Assembly: GCA_964023205.1 (NCBI GenBank)
Contig: OZ026851.1
Span: 11,015,637 to 11,079,636 of the forward strand
From: Lutraria lutraria
Lineage: Eukaryota > Mollusca > Bivalvia > Venerida > Mactridae
DNA length: 64,000 bases
Reading direction: 5' to 3'
The notes under the pieces were generated by a model, which saw nothing but the letters and a program-made list of their open reading frames with translations, had not been told where the DNA came from and did no database searches. Of the stretch, positions 10,656 to 22,741 are shown one piece after another. A program made the translations under genes and the position numbers. Position 1 is the first letter of the stretch. Each line of letters starts with the position of its first letter.

Positions 10656-10922
10656 AGGCTTGTTCATGAAGACCAGTCTGATAATTCAGACATCTGATTG
10701 GTTGCTTTTGAACTTATTTTAAAAATTGACCAATGGCTAAGCTGCGTTATCAGACTGGTTTCAGTTGATACACTTTGGCTCTTGAACTGAATATTTAGTC
10801 ATGGATCCTGAGATCTTAGGCTTGTTCAACCAGTCTGAAAATGCAGGCATCTGATTGGTTGCTTTTGAACACATTTTAAAGCTGCATTTACAGACTGGTT
10901 TCAATTTATACTCTTAGGGCAC
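10656..10922 (+). repeat. Two adjacent copies of a small ACCAGTCTG hairpin element
   Basis: accagtctgataattcagac ... ttatcagactggtttcag (10656-10790) is repeated as accagtctgaaaatgcaggc ... acagactggtttcaatt (10817-10922). Each is an imperfect inverted repeat around the shared core catctgattggttgcttttg. Confidence 0.75.
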
Positions 10923-10951
10923 CAGATTTTGTCCATTCCAATAAAAAAGAT

Positions 10952-11190
10952 CCAGGGTCTGAGATTATAAAACAGGAAATCAATCTCAGAGCTCAAATCT
11001 CATATCTAGTCTTTTAATGTTTCTAAGTTAATTATGATCAGTCAATAATGATGTTATCTATGCATTATTCTGTGAGCATAATTGATTAATCTGAACCTGT
11101 ATTTAAACATCTTTATTACCATTATATTATGAGAATGGAATGGAGATTTGAGCTCAGAGACTGTTCTCAAGTTTTATATTCTCGGGGCCA
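10952..11190 (+). repeat. M5 inverted-repeat element
   Basis: This is a nearly full copy. It runs from agggtctgagattataaaac to gttttatattctcggggcc. Arms cover about 50 bases on each side. It ends 73 bases before exon 10. Confidence 0.85.
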
Positions 11191-11263
11191 GTAATAATTG
11201 ATTATCTTTTGCGTACACTGTATTTACATAACCTTCATATCCTGTAATTATGTACCATTTCAG

Positions 11264-11373
11264 TGTTACTTGAATGAGATGCAGGATCCTGACAATTTTA
11301 TGCCTACTGGTATACAGAATAAACACAAAATCATATTCGGAAATATGGAAGAGATCCACGACTTCCACAGAAA
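11264..11373 (+). CDS. trio: Trio exon 10 of window (DH1)
   Basis: This exon has 36 codons plus two bases (residues 395-430), phase 0 in and 2 out, acceptor accatttcag, donor gtatgt. It reads CYLNEMQDPDNFMPTGIQNK then HKIIFGNMEEIHDFHRK. IIFGNM.EI..FH is the standard DH-domain motif between CR1 and CR2. Confidence 0.96.
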
Positions 11374-11427
11374 GTATGTAAAATGTCAACTTCTAATTAA
11401 GATCATCGTCACTTACCTAGTCATTAT

Positions 11428-11748
11428 TATTATACCCCCACAAACGAAGTTTGAGAGGGGGTATATTGAAGTCACTCTGTTGGTCGGTCTGTCCATCCGT
11501 CTGTCCGCATGAAGTTTGTGGAGCGAACTACTTCCACATTCTTCAAGCGATTGCAATGAGACTTGAAATATGTTACCACCATGAAGTGTAGAGATGTGCA
11601 AGACACAATTTTCATGCCCAGCGATTCACTCATTGCACAGTTATGTCACCTTGAACTTAGCCGTATAGTGTACTATTGCATTATTAGTGTCAAAGCGGCG
11701 GTGGGGGTAATAGTCACCTTTGTGACAGCTCTAGTTATTATTATTAAA
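11428..11748 (+). repeat. GGGGGTATATTG-type dispersed repeat
   Basis: Flanked by tattattat runs, it opens tatacccccacaaacgaagt, then ggggggtatattgaag-like sequence and the run ggtctgtccatccgtctgtc, and ends gtgggggtaatagtcacc...gctctag. It follows exon 10 by ~55 bases. Confidence 0.65.
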
Positions 11749-11761
11749 CCAGTACACAGCT

Positions 11762-12003
11762 GGGATCCAGTAATAAGTGTGCAGGACTTGTAACGCTATG
11801 ACCTGGGTTAGAATCTTGGTTGCAGAATGTCATGCAATTTGACAAAATGTCAATTTTCCTCCAAATGTGAACTTGCTGGTTCCTTGTTGAAGGGTTGGTT
11901 AGTACTTTCCTGAATACAGTCCAGGAAAACTGATTAGGAGAACCGGCCACCATATTTGACCGAAAATATTTTGAAAAATGGCATTATACTTACTGAAATA
12001 AAT
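11762..12003 (+). repeat. S1 SINE, degraded head
   Basis: It shares the S1 body: ccaaatgtgaacttgctggt ... gttagtactttcctgaatac ... ccaggaaaactgattagg. The B-box region is degraded (gggttagaatcttgg). Confidence 0.7.
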
Positions 12004-12267
12004 ATCATTAGAATGACAGAAAAGTTAATTTATTTGCCAGTATATTATACACAGTATATCCTGATTTAAATAATCTTTCAGTATGTGTTGGCATTATGAC
12101 TTTAATAACTAATTAGCCTCGTCAGCATTAATATACATTGATGGATTTGAAAGTGGTGTCATTAATTACATTGGCAATTTGAAAAATGACAAAAATGGAT
12201 ATTTTTCTTATAAAATGAATTTCATGTTCTATGTATTTACATGGGTCACATTTTATTATTTTTACAG

Positions 12268-12337
12268 CGTTTTCCTGAAAGAATTGGAAAAATATGAAAC
12301 AATACCAGAAGATGTCGGCCATTGTTTTGTAACCTGG
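12268..12337 (+). CDS. trio: Trio exon 11 of window (DH1)
   Basis: This short exon has one base plus 23 codons (residues 431-454), acceptor tttttacag, donor gtaact. It reads (N)[20 protein letters not shown] then [22 protein letters not shown] is almost identical to vertebrate Trio. A reverse-strand open frame over it is a shadow. Confidence 0.96.
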
Positions 12338-12742
12338 GTAACTATATTTTGATATGTTTCTGAAATGTTTTATTACATTATTGCACATTGTCGAAATTCT
12401 TGTTTATGTTCAACTCTCATAACTAAAAATGTGCTCTGAAATTTTCATATTCATGAATATGTTTAAATCAAATTTTCTGACCAATCAGATTGCCTGTTAC
12501 AACTTGATACTCTTCAGTTGAAGTCTGAAACAGTTTTGCTTCATTATTGATAATGTAAGATACTATTCCATTGGCTGTTATTTCCATACAGTGTCATGTA
12601 AAACAGTTGTATAAATGTGTTTTTATTAAGAATAAAAATTGTACATTTGATTAAACGATATATTTTTTTATGATTGAAAGAACCCTATCCTGTGCTGAAA
12701 TATAAGTATTTAAATGAAATGATCTGTAATGTTTTTTTACAG

Positions 12743-12832
12743 GCTGAGAGATTCTCTATATATGTTACATATTGTAAAAATAAACCAGACTCAAACCAAA
12801 TGTTAGTGGACCATGCTGGCTCTTTCTTCGAG
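12743..12832 (+). CDS. trio: Trio exon 12 of window (DH1, CR2)
   Basis: This exon has 30 codons (residues 455-484), phase 0-0, acceptor tttttttacag, donor gtaagc. It reads AERFSIYVTYCKNKPDSNQM then LVDHAGSFFE. YVTYCKNKPDS is the CR2 helix of Trio-type DH domains. Confidence 0.96.
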
Positions 12833-13867
12833 GTAAGCTTTCTATTCCCTTTGAATATTGTCTTTAGAGATTTGATGCAAAATTAATGAGACGAGTCTTT
12901 AAATTGTAGTCAATGAATGATCATATTGATGCCCAGATCTGCACAGATTCATTCCAGGTCTGACTTAGGAGCCACAATTGTTTTGTTCGATATACAATTT
13001 AGAATCAGAAATAGTTTTTTTGTACTTCAGTAACCAGGTGTAAAAGTTTTCCTGATTTTGGCCTGAAATTCCATTTTTTCGCAGATTTATTTGTTTTTCA
13101 TGTTTCCTCTGCACCAAGGTTAAGATTTCAGGTCTTACAAAATGTTCGCCTTTCACCTGTTATAATGTAAATTATGTATCATTTGATTATCTTGCTTGAT
13201 TTATGTGAAAGTTGTCATAAATGTTCCCGATTCATTCCCAATATCAAAGTGATGAAAGACTTATTTATTTTCCTTTTTGAAAATTTTTTAATGGGAATTA
13301 ACCTGTTATTACATGAGAAATTTGTTTATTTGAAGAAAATGTTTGCTTCTTCAGTCAAGTTCAATTTTTATTTTATGATGATAGTATTTCTTTAGAATCG
13401 AAGGGAAGTAACTACTTTTGCTATTGTTTGTATAACACAAAGGGAGGCTATTCTTTTAAAATTTGTTGAAAAATGCACCAAAGTGCGAAATAATAGTTTG
13501 AGAAAATTGAAGCCAAGTTTCTTACAGATTTTCTCGATACCATTTTTTTTTATTTCTTAAAGGTTTAAAATCCAAGGGAGAAATCCTACAGTGCTTTAAT
13601 TATAATTTCATTATGAAACAAACGTTTATGACAATTGATGATTGAAAAAGGTGTGGCTGATTTAAAACATATTTGTTTCCTTGCTAAGTAATGGCTTTGT
13701 CATATTTTAAATTCAATTTCCATTTGTTGGTTATTACCCAGAAAATATCTTTCTAAGAAGTGCTTTTTATTCACTTTTCATTGCTCTACATGCTTTTCAG
13801 ATGTTCTTAAGACAAGATTTTGGCAGGAAAATCTTCAGTAAAATTTGTCTATACTGTGATGCTTATA

Positions 13868-14066
13868 TTGAATTTTCTTTGCAGAGAGAGTTCTTATGTG
13901 CCTGTGGCTGTATTTCATATGCCTGTCCTGATGGGACATAGTTTAGGAGCATCTGCAGCAGGCTTACAGCATCCACAATAATTGTTCGCTCTGCAAGTTT
14001 AACATTTTCTGTTCGATCTTCACCAAACTTTGTCAAAATATTTATTGGCATATTATCTTAGCCAAG
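13868..14066 (+). repeat. Dispersed repeat fragment
   Basis: The stretch ending ttctgttcgatcttcaccaa...ttattggcatattatctta resembles 46290-46500 (ttctattcagatcctcacca...ttatggccatga). It ends 50 bases before exon 13. Confidence 0.5.
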
Positions 14067-14114
14067 TGCAATAACCAGCCTTATTTACCTATGAATTTGT
14101 TTGTTATTTTACAG

Positions 14115-14249
14115 GAGATGCAGAAGAAACACCAACTAAGTGAACCTGTGCCATCTTACCTGATTAAACCTGTACAAAGAATCACCAAATATCAATTATT
14201 GTTAAAAGATTTACTCTCATGTTGTGAGGGTCATACTGGAGAAATTAAG
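14115..14249 (+). CDS. trio: Trio exon 13 of window (DH1, CR3)
   Basis: This exon has 45 codons (residues 485-529), phase 0-0, acceptor ttttacag, donor gtatgt. It includes SYLIKPVQRITKYQLLLKDL. This is CR3, the catalytic core helix of the DH domain, in which the Lys and Gln/Arg of KPVQRITKYQLLLK line the GTPase groove. All are present, so GEF1 should be active. Confidence 0.98.
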
Positions 14250-14653
14250 GTATGTTTAAGGGTCATTAAGGGGCTGTTTTAGCGTTTTATGTATAAAGTT
14301 TTAACCATCTTTCAGCTATTGTCATTGTTGATTTTTTTGTGACTGTAATACTGAGTAAAATATGTGAAATTTGTTTTTGAGATTAATAAGCCAAGTATTA
14401 TAATATCGCCATACTGACGAGAATTTCATTATTTTTATTGCACAACAACATATTTAGGCATGTTTTGCAGGGGAATGACAAATGATTACATTTAAACCAA
14501 AGTTATCCATTATCTTATTGTACTTTTGAAGTACTTCCTGTTCATTTAAGATATTACCTCCCTTCTTTTGAATTATGTGGTTACCTCCCTTGGTTTGAAG
14601 TACGGGATTGTCTCAATGTTCGATGTATATGATTATCTCCCCTTCTTTCTTAG

Positions 14654-14914
14654 GATGCTCTTGAAGTCATGTTAAATGTTCCAAAGAAAGCCAATGATGC
14701 TATGCATCTGAGTATGTTAGAAGGTCTTGAAGACAGCCTGGAGGCTTTGGGAGAGGTCATACTGCAAGAGAACTTTACAGTCTGGGATCCTAAACAACTC
14801 ATCAAAAAGGGTCGTGAGAGGCATATATTCTTATTTGACATGTGTCTCATCTTTGCTAAAGAATCAAAGGACAGCAATGGAAAGACGAAGTATATGTACA
14901 AATTTAAATTAATG
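14654..14914 (+). CDS. trio: Trio exon 14 of window (end of DH1, start of PH1)
   Basis: This exon has 87 codons (residues 530-616), phase 0-0, acceptor cttag, donor gtaagt. It first gives VPKKANDAMHLSMLEG, the last DH helix. The Asn-Asp pair here corresponds, from memory, to the pair changed in catalytically dead Trio GEF1, and both are intact. PH1 then begins: GEVILQENFTVWDP, KGRERHIFLFDMCLIFAKES and KYMYKFKLM, i.e. beta strands 1-4. The donor is followed by an 8.5-kb intron that splits the PH domain. Confidence 0.98.
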
Positions 14915-15835
14915 GTAAGTAGACAAAAATTTAGGGTTAGCTTGTATGCTTTATACAGTAAAACATGGTTACAGTGAATTCCTGTGGACCAAAACAATTG
15001 CTCCATTTTATCCATATTTCCCTATAACTTCAACAATACAGGTCTTTTTAATGCTATTTTTGGTGTGGTATTCAGCCTCCATTCCCAAAGTAAAATGTAT
15101 AATTTTTTCCCTACTGAGTGAAAAAATTCCCAATGATGAAAATAAAAAGCATTTAAGATGCTATATAAATGACACAAATTTCTCTATCAAAGGATACCTG
15201 TTCCCAAAAGCAAGAAAGAAGTACTGCATCAAAATAATTAAGTGCGTGTTTATTGAATAGTAAATAATGAATGCTAGATTATGATCATTGTTTTAGTGGT
15301 ATTTATTAATTCAGTCAACACAACAATGATTTTAAAAACATTCTGCATATTGTGAGTTAACATTTTGCCGTATTAAAGTGGCAAGTAATTGTGAACAAGT
15401 ATTAGGAGGGAAAATTAAGAAAATATGCTTGAAATTATTCATATGAACTTAATTGAGAACAGTCACTAGTCTTTATAAATGTAGATATATTAATGATTAC
15501 ATAATGAATTAATTAAGATACTCAATCATACAGACAAATGTCTGCATTTTCATAGAATTAGTGATCATTAAGGAACACAATTCGAACTTGATTCATGTCC
15601 ATTATGATTCGCCCTCCTTACAGTCCTTTGATTTCGAGATAAAATGTATGTCTGTGTATCTTGTTTGAAGCTTATGACTTATGTAGGAAATCCATATAAA
15701 TTAGTCTGGAGGGTGGGGAAATTACCTCTTATGTTCTTATGTTGTCTGATTTATGATATTAAGTACCAAGCTAAAGATGATGTTGTTATTTATTTATAGA
15801 GAAGTTTACCACAGCTAAACCTCAGTTAGGGACCA

Positions 15836-15926
15836 CCCCTGATAAAGAGTTATTCATACTTCATGAATAGTTCATGAAATATGCAAGAAAAGTTAATGAA
15901 AAATTCATGAATTTCATTCGAAGGGG
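15836..15926 (+). repeat. M3 short palindromic element
   Basis: M3 is a ~100-bp element: CCCCTGTCAAATAGTTATTC, then CATACTTCATGAACTATTCATGAA-type sequence, then GTTCAAGAAAAATTCATG, ending TTTGAAGGGG. Ends and centre are inverted repeats. Fourteen copies are listed. This one ends aattcatgaatttc...gaagggg. Confidence 0.8.
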
Positions 15927-16563
15927 CGTGGCTTCAATATTTATTAAGATCACTTTATTATTAGGTCCACATATTTTTTGGACTGATTTTTAACATTTCC
16001 AATAATGCTGTAACGCAAACAAAAAAATGAAATTTCATAATGAATAATTCACTGATTCAAAAATACAAGACATGACAGTCAACAGCAAGCATGTATAACA
16101 AGTTAATCGCTTCTGTTGATTAAATAGCGTCTATAAATCAAATGTAGCACAAATTGAAATTATGTAAAACATTTGTTGACAAAAAGCCAAAAATGATCTT
16201 CAAGTGGGAGACTTGCATGCTTTTTTTGTTAGGACTTGTAAATATCTTCATTTTCACAAGTCCTCTTGGCTTGCATTTCTGAATAATTAACTGTGAAGAT
16301 TACAATGAGTGACAGCTTTCAACAGAGCCTACCTAAGCAACCTCCACAGTAAATAATCTTTTTTTTTCCCTCTGACAGAATTAATTTGAACAGACACCAA
16401 GCATCTCTTGAATGTTTATCAAAACTTAACCATGCACCTGTTATATGTTTAACATCAAATACAAAACAAAACGAGCAACAGATGTGCTACCTTATAACAT
16501 TTTAAGTAAATTGACAAAAAATAACAGGTTTAGTACCTTTAAACGATGGAAAATAAAAGGACA

Positions 16564-16726
16564 TACAGTGAAACCTATGTTAGCAGCCACCTCCAAATAA
16601 AAGTCACCCTGTGAATAAAGGCCACTCTTAAAAACCATCATTTATTATTAAGAACATATTGACCCCTGAATAAAGGCCACATTATGTCATTCCCAAGGGT
16701 GGCCTTTGTTCACAGGTTAGACTGTA
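16564..16726 (+). repeat. M1 inverted-repeat element
   Basis: From acagtgaaacctatgttagc to cacaggttagactgta. It is joined at its right end to M2. Confidence 0.88.
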
Positions 16727-16889
16727 CAGTACAAACTCTCCAGAGCAATAACCTCCCCTCAACAACAGCACAATTTTCCCACTGCACAACTTAGCTATTA
16801 AATTAACCTCTCTAGAGCAACAACCTCTAACAACAACATAATTCTGCTACTCCTCCCAAAGGGTGTTGATTTGGAGAGGTTACACTGTA
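16725..16889 (+). repeat. M2 inverted-repeat element
   Basis: From tacagtacaaactctccaga to ggagaggttacactgta. Confidence 0.87.
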
Positions 16890-17785
16890 TAAATAAATAT
16901 AACAGGTTTAGTACCTTTAAATGATGGAAAATTAAAAAAGAATGAAAAATGTAATTGGTTTAATACCTTTATATGTTAGAAAGACAGGATAAAAAACAGA
17001 TCAGTTAGGTTGGATTATGTAAACTTTGGCTGACATTCAATGATCTAATTAAGGTGATTTTTAATTGTATCACCTGAATGACTGTAAGCCATGTTTTCAC
17101 ACTGCTGTAAACTTCACAGAGTCCACATTTAATCATGCAGTATGGTGGAATGTCATTTTCCGGTTTCTGGTATCTGCTACCTGATGCTGTGAATTTACAT
17201 TGAAGCATGTTAATGACTTTTACTGAGACTAGGTTTAACAGGTGCTTCTTTTGGAGGGTGGGGGGGGGGGGGTCCGGAATTTCTGCTCTTTTGTAGGTCT
17301 GGGCAGTATGGATTTCCAATGTTTTGACTGTAACAATTTTAGTTTCTTCATTGATGTAAATGACTTAGATAAAAAGAAATTATGAGTCAGTGTTAACTGA
17401 AAGTCTTTACAAAATTTTATGATAACATTTCTCATTTATTCGTTACTTTTAAACATATTTGTTTATAATGAGTTGTATTGAAGCAAACTGTGGGCATTTA
17501 ATTACCAAACTTTCACAGGTAAATTAAATAGGCCCATTATGGTTACTTCAAAGCTCTTTAGTAATTTGTTAATTCATAATGTCTAGTTTGGAAATTAATT
17601 AATAAATAATGCACTCTAACTGTGCTTTTGTTGTGGCCCTTCTAAAAACGTTAGTTTACGACTTCAAAATCAACTTGCAGAATAATAATTATGCTGTGTT
17701 TGAAAGATGTTGATTAACCAATGCTGCGATTTCTTATTATTGAGATGGCCTCTTTATTATTTAAGCTTTACATACATAGTTACTT

Positions 17786-18130
17786 GTTATTTATCTGTTG
17801 TTTAATGACCCATTTGACAGCTATGGTCATTTCAGAGCCATCCCAGAGAGAAGGGAGATAAGATACATGAAAACCCGGGCATTTATTTCCCTAATCTTTT
17901 TAATAGTTTTTTCCTGGTTCTTTATTGTGCCTGATGTGAAGCACTGATACATGCCTCGTCCTTTTTCCAGTGATTTTCTAGACACTGTATTTGACTCGGT
18001 CGTTGGGACGGGGACACTGAAAAAGTGTCCCTGAGAAATTCCAATGACAAGACCGAGAATTGAACCCATGACCTTTTCATTTAGCAGTCCAGTACTTTAC
18101 CACTCGACCACCGATCACGCCGAGTTACAG
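17786..18130 (-). repeat. S2 SINE, near full length, minus strand
   Basis: Read on the minus strand, a tRNA-like head (A box ggtggtcgagtggtaaag, B box gggttcaattctcgg, about 18045-18125) is followed by the S2 body and the tail cattaaacaacagataaat. Other S2 copies are at 20590 and 61700. This copy shows the tRNA origin best. Confidence 0.8.
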
Positions 18131-19199
18131 CTCTTGATCAGCCGTCCATGTTCAAGTCAATCTTATCTTCAAACCTCCTGGTCTAATCTCACATTTCGGG
18201 GTTTCGGAGGACAGCAAACAAATTTTATTTTTTGGTTTTGCCTTTGTGATAGGATATTACAGGATTTAACTGCAATATTAGTATAGTCTTGAGTCTGAAA
18301 ACATGCTGTTAAACTGCCAATCATGATCATTATTTCTGTTTTAAAATAAGAAAATATTCATATGATGTCTTAATGATGTCTGACTCATTGTGTCCCATGA
18401 TGCTGCTAAGTTTTTTCTGTTAGGTTACCTTTGCTAATGCTGCATAAATATCAGTTTACTAGGCTGCGTCTGATTGGTTGATTTTTAGCATATGATAAAA
18501 ATTGACCAATGGGAAGGCTGCTTTCTTAATATTCTAGATTTACTAAAAAATGATGTTTGTGCTAAGTGGGCATGCTCCTCATCTTAAGATTTTGCAAAAT
18601 TTCACCCCACCCCCCACCCCGTTATGTAGTATTTAAACCGACAAATGTGAAAGCTGCTTTCTGAGTGTATGTAGTTCATGAATTCAATTTTTTACCCTTT
18701 GACTTGGTATGAACTTCAGACTTTGTGATGTATTTAGCATTTAGTTTTACATGTTTATCTACTCAAACTTATATCTAAGACTATAAATATCTCATTTAAT
18801 GACTTTCCCTTCATTTATCATCAGTTATCATTCACTTGCTTTTTAAAAGTCTGAGAAAAGGTTGCCTATAGTTTTATGTGGCACGAAGCTGATGTTTCAG
18901 TTATCGTAACATGGAAAATAGAATAACTACCAGACCCTCAGTAAGGTAAATCATCTCATATTAAGATGTTTTCTTGAGTCATAGATTTAAAAAAAAAAAA
19001 TACTTTTTTTGAAAACAAGAGATTTTTCACTGTAATAGACTTGTAATGATTGAAAGTTCCCATCATGGACAGTGATCGTTTGTGTTCATTTAAACATTGC
19101 TAAATTTCAGTCACGCATATTTTCCAAATCTTTAATGAAACACCGCTGAAATTCCCAATCCCAATGGTATGGGTCATGTTCCCAACCGGAATTGATTAT

Positions 19200-19293
19200 T
19201 GAGAACAAAATGACTTTGAATAAAGGGCACCTGCCAATTAAGGCCACATTTTGTATTTCTCAAGGATGGCCTTTGTTTACAGGTTTGACTGTA
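19200..19293 (+). repeat. M1 element, right half
   Basis: Only the right part (aataaagggcacctgccaat ... ggtttgactgta) is present. Confidence 0.75.
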
Positions 19294-20589
19294 CATCCTA
19301 AATCTAGTTAAACAATTTTCCTGAAGATGATTTTAATAGACAGGTTTGATTGTAGCATTGCTACAACGATGATTGGTAACTGTAGGTCTATGTTGTTCCT
19401 GTGTTATAACACCCAGCACCCCACCCATCATGGTCTGATTGTTACATAACCACCTATGGTTCACTGACTGTTTTACTAGATAAATAATTTGTTTTATTTT
19501 AATGAGAGCAGGTTTTCTGGTTTTATCTTCTCGTTTTCATTTTGCAATGGAGCTCTCTATATTTTTGCAATATTTTTTCATGCATTGAGAGTTTTTGGCA
19601 ATGTTTCGACAGGTTTTTGTTTCATTTGGCAAACGAGCTGAAAGACAACAGCTATTGAAAACACCGTGAAAACAGTGCTTTTGATTATTTAATCAAATTT
19701 CAGCATTTCTTTTGTTTCAAAAGATTTGCCACGATAGAAGAACCTTGAGCTATGTCTGTTGTTACCTTTGTTTTATCTTTGATGTAATCATTGGCATCCA
19801 TTATCTGATCATTGAATTATTTCTGTTTATGATCAAACCTTTTAATAATGGCCACCAAGAGGAAATATGGCTCTGCTGGACACCATGTTGAGGTTTTACT
19901 GGTTTTTGTATCAATGAATGTGGAGTATTTGTGGCTTTTGTTCACTAGTTTTAGTAGGTTTTTTGTTTGGAAAAGTAACAAATATTTTCTTTACTTATCA
20001 TTAAGACACACTACTGCTTTTAGTTAACACTTGAAGTGTTTTGATAAATAAAAAAAAAATGATTCTTTAGATACAACTTTTATTTTATTTTATATTTTCT
20101 TGATGGCTGCTTCCTGGTTTTATAAGTCTGTACTTGTGACTTATTCAGGATTGTAAAGGCGTGGCAGAATCTCTTTACCGAATTATTTCAAGACCCAGAT
20201 TTATAATTGAATCCTCTTGACCTTCATGCTACTCTTACTTGTCAACATAAATTGTATGTTTTGGCTTAGAACCCAGTTGGAATAAGTACCAGGATCAATG
20301 TAAATGTGTAAAGTAAGATTTTTGCCAATTTGTATGTACTGAACTTGCTGCGAGATGCCTTCAAATTTGGTTCAAATTATAATATGACAAATTGAAAAAA
20401 AAATTGGTTTGGTTATAATATAATTATATAACCTTACACATGCCCTCTTTTAATTAGAGGTTGTGGTCTTCATTTGCTCCTCGCTGAGTTGGAATACCGT
20501 CAAGGACCTGATAAATTTCACATGTGTGGAAGCTTACAGAAGGGCTTTGGTTCTAGCCAGTTACACTAAATAACCCTGGCTGATAGTTT

Positions 20590-20895
20590 GACACTAGGGG
20601 TCGATTTGTAGTCTAATGATAATGTGCAGGAAGACAAATTGAAAAATATGGGTTTGATCATGTTTTTTTCAGTTTCCCAATCCCAACTACTGAGCCAGTA
20701 TTGTGTCTAGAAAATCCCAGGAAAGTGGGTGAGGCGTGTATCAGTGCTTTACACCAGGCACAAAGAACAAGGGAAAACTATTAGAAATATAAGTAGGGGT
20801 ATTATTGCCTGTACTTCACTCCCTTCTCTCTGGGGTGCATGTCCCTGTATTGAACATAGTTGTTGAATGGGCCGTTAAACAACAGATAAATAGTT
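20590..20895 (+). repeat. S2 SINE
   Basis: The body aaaatcccaggaaagtgggt ... cagtgctttacaccaggcac ... gaatgggccgttaaacaaca and tail ...gataaat match the minus-strand copy at 17786. The tRNA-like head is eroded. Confidence 0.75.
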
Positions 20896-20950
20896 TGAAC
20901 CCAAAACAACAAGGGAATTTATGAAGGAATGTTTTATGTGTTAATGATCA

Positions 20951-21119
20951 CAGTCAAACATGTGCTAATAAAGGCCACCCTGTTAATAAATGCCATTCTT
21001 TCAAAAACTGTTACTGATTATTTAGAAAAAATGACCTCTGTATAAAGGCCACCTGTCAATAAATGCCACATTTTGTCTTTCCCGTGGGTGGCCTTCAAGT
21101 GTTCACATGTTTGACTGTA
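20951..21119 (+). repeat. M1 inverted-repeat element
   Basis: From cagtcaaacatgtgctaata to cacatgtttgactgta. Confidence 0.88.
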
Positions 21120-21556
21120 TGTATATCAACACTTTGTTTTGATAGCTACCGTAACTTGAAATCTCACCAATTTCTGCAAAATTTGTTTTGAGGGTATCAT
21201 TCACAGCATTTTGTAGTGCATTCATGAATACTATTGTGATATGCTTTAGAGCAATCTAACTTCATATCACTGTCCTCGATGGCGCAATTTGTTAAGCGTA
21301 AGGTTAGCGAAACTTAAGGAATGCATCTGATGTTGGATATAATTGTTTTCATTTTTAATAAAAGATAAAAAATGTATTGATAAGAAAATAATGTTGGAAA
21401 GCATTATTAGATCTTGAAAAAAAAAGAACGAAAAAAAATATACATAGGGAATAATATGCACACATATCTATGACATGATTTAAACACAAATGACTCATTA
21501 GATTTATTCTGTTTATTCATGAATTGAGCTTGAAGGTGTTTCAGTTGATTTACAAT

Positions 21557-21651
21557 TCCCCTTCAAAAAGAATTCATGTAATCATGAATTTTTCTGTTCC
21601 TACATAATTCATGAATAGTTCATGAACAATGAATGACTATTTGACTTGGGA
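21557..21651 (+). repeat. M3 short palindromic element
   Basis: From tccccttcaaaaagaattca to actatttgacttggga. It ends 43 bases before an M4 element. Confidence 0.8.
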
Positions 21652-21693
21652 ATATGAGAGGCTATGATTCATGGTTAAGCTGCTTGTGTTGTA

Positions 21694-21903
21694 TACTGTG
21701 AAATCATTAATTTTTGTTGGGGATTTAATTTCGTGGATTTCGTGGGTCGGCTCATCCACGAAATCAAATCCCCACGAATTTACATACAGAGATAAGGCAT
21801 TTTTTTCAAAAATCAAAATCCATGAATTTATGTCTTTAAGAAATAGTCATTTTAGTAAAAACGACAAAAATTGAGCCCAACGAAAATAAATGAAAATACA
21901 GTA
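21694..21903 (+). repeat. M4 inverted-repeat element (210 bp)
   Basis: Second copy, ~90% like the one at 8660, from tactgtgaaatcattaattt to aaatgaaaatacagta. The 67-codon frame inside is not a gene. Confidence 0.87.
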
Positions 21904-22086
21904 TGTTTGTTGTATGTTTTGCATATTGAAACTTATCTTACTTTGATTCCTATGCACGCCGTTAGCTTGATTTTAATCTAGAATTTCTTAAGCCTGTTCT
22001 CATGGTGTTTTAGTCATAGGTAAATTTTTTTATCCTTACATGTTACTCATAATATCTATGGTAAATTTGATACATGCACTGCAAAA

Positions 22087-22335
22087 ATGAGTTGTTTCGT
22101 TTATGTTTGTTTGAGTTTTACACCCCTTTTCAACAGTCAGAGTCATATGAGGGGGACAGTTCATCTAAACATCGTTCCTGGGAACGCATTAAATGTGCAT
22201 TTCAAACACTTATTCAAGAAGGGTAGTACTAGACTCCCGTCCTCCGTAAGCAACTACCTACTTTCTCACATAAAGAGACATGGTCGGTAACTGGGCTCGA
22301 ACTCATGACCCTCTGTCAGTGAGAGGTTACAGTGT
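22087..22335 (-). repeat. tRNA-derived SINE fragment, minus strand
   Basis: On the minus strand a tRNA-like head with B box gagttcgagcccagtt (around 22285-22330) leads into a body that includes the complement of caacagtcagagtcatatga. It belongs to a different SINE family from S1 and S2. Confidence 0.6.
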
Positions 22336-22741
22336 TAACTGTTACTGAATAATAATAAGATTATTATATTCATATCATACTCAATCAATACATAAAATAA
22401 AGGATATAATTTTTTTCGGGTAAAAATAAATACTTCACTGTATTTGATTCTTCTCCACATGTTCACTATAACCATGTTTTACTGTATTTATTGTAGTTGT
22501 GATTTATTGTTGTTTTGTTATCTTGATGTCATGACTTTGAAATTAAAATCCAATTAGCAAGTTGAGATACCATATTCATAGTTTGGTATTGTTTTTACTT
22601 AAGTGTGATAATCTTTCCTAGATTTGTTCTGATGTGTTTATGGTAATAGCGTTACTGTTCAAAGTAGTGCTTTAGACTTAGATGAGATCTGTCTGTTTGC
22701 AGGCTCTGTGAATAAATGTTTGCCTTGAGATCAGGAATTCA

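Larger units (their letters stand above)
16522..16937 (+). repeat. 38-bp direct repeats flanking an M1+M2 composite
   Basis: taacaggtttagtaccttta (start of the 38-bp repeat at 16522-16559) recurs at 16900-16937 with three mismatches. It encloses an M1 copy (16564-16726) and an M2 copy (16725-16889) that are joined to each other. Confidence 0.8.

Noticed and set aside
12128..12388. 86-codon minus-strand frame
   Set aside because: It is antisense to Trio exon 11 and its flanking intron, with no resemblance to a protein.
18045..18125. tRNA gene on the minus strand
   Set aside because: The tRNA-like part is continuous with the S2 SINE body and its tail at 17786.
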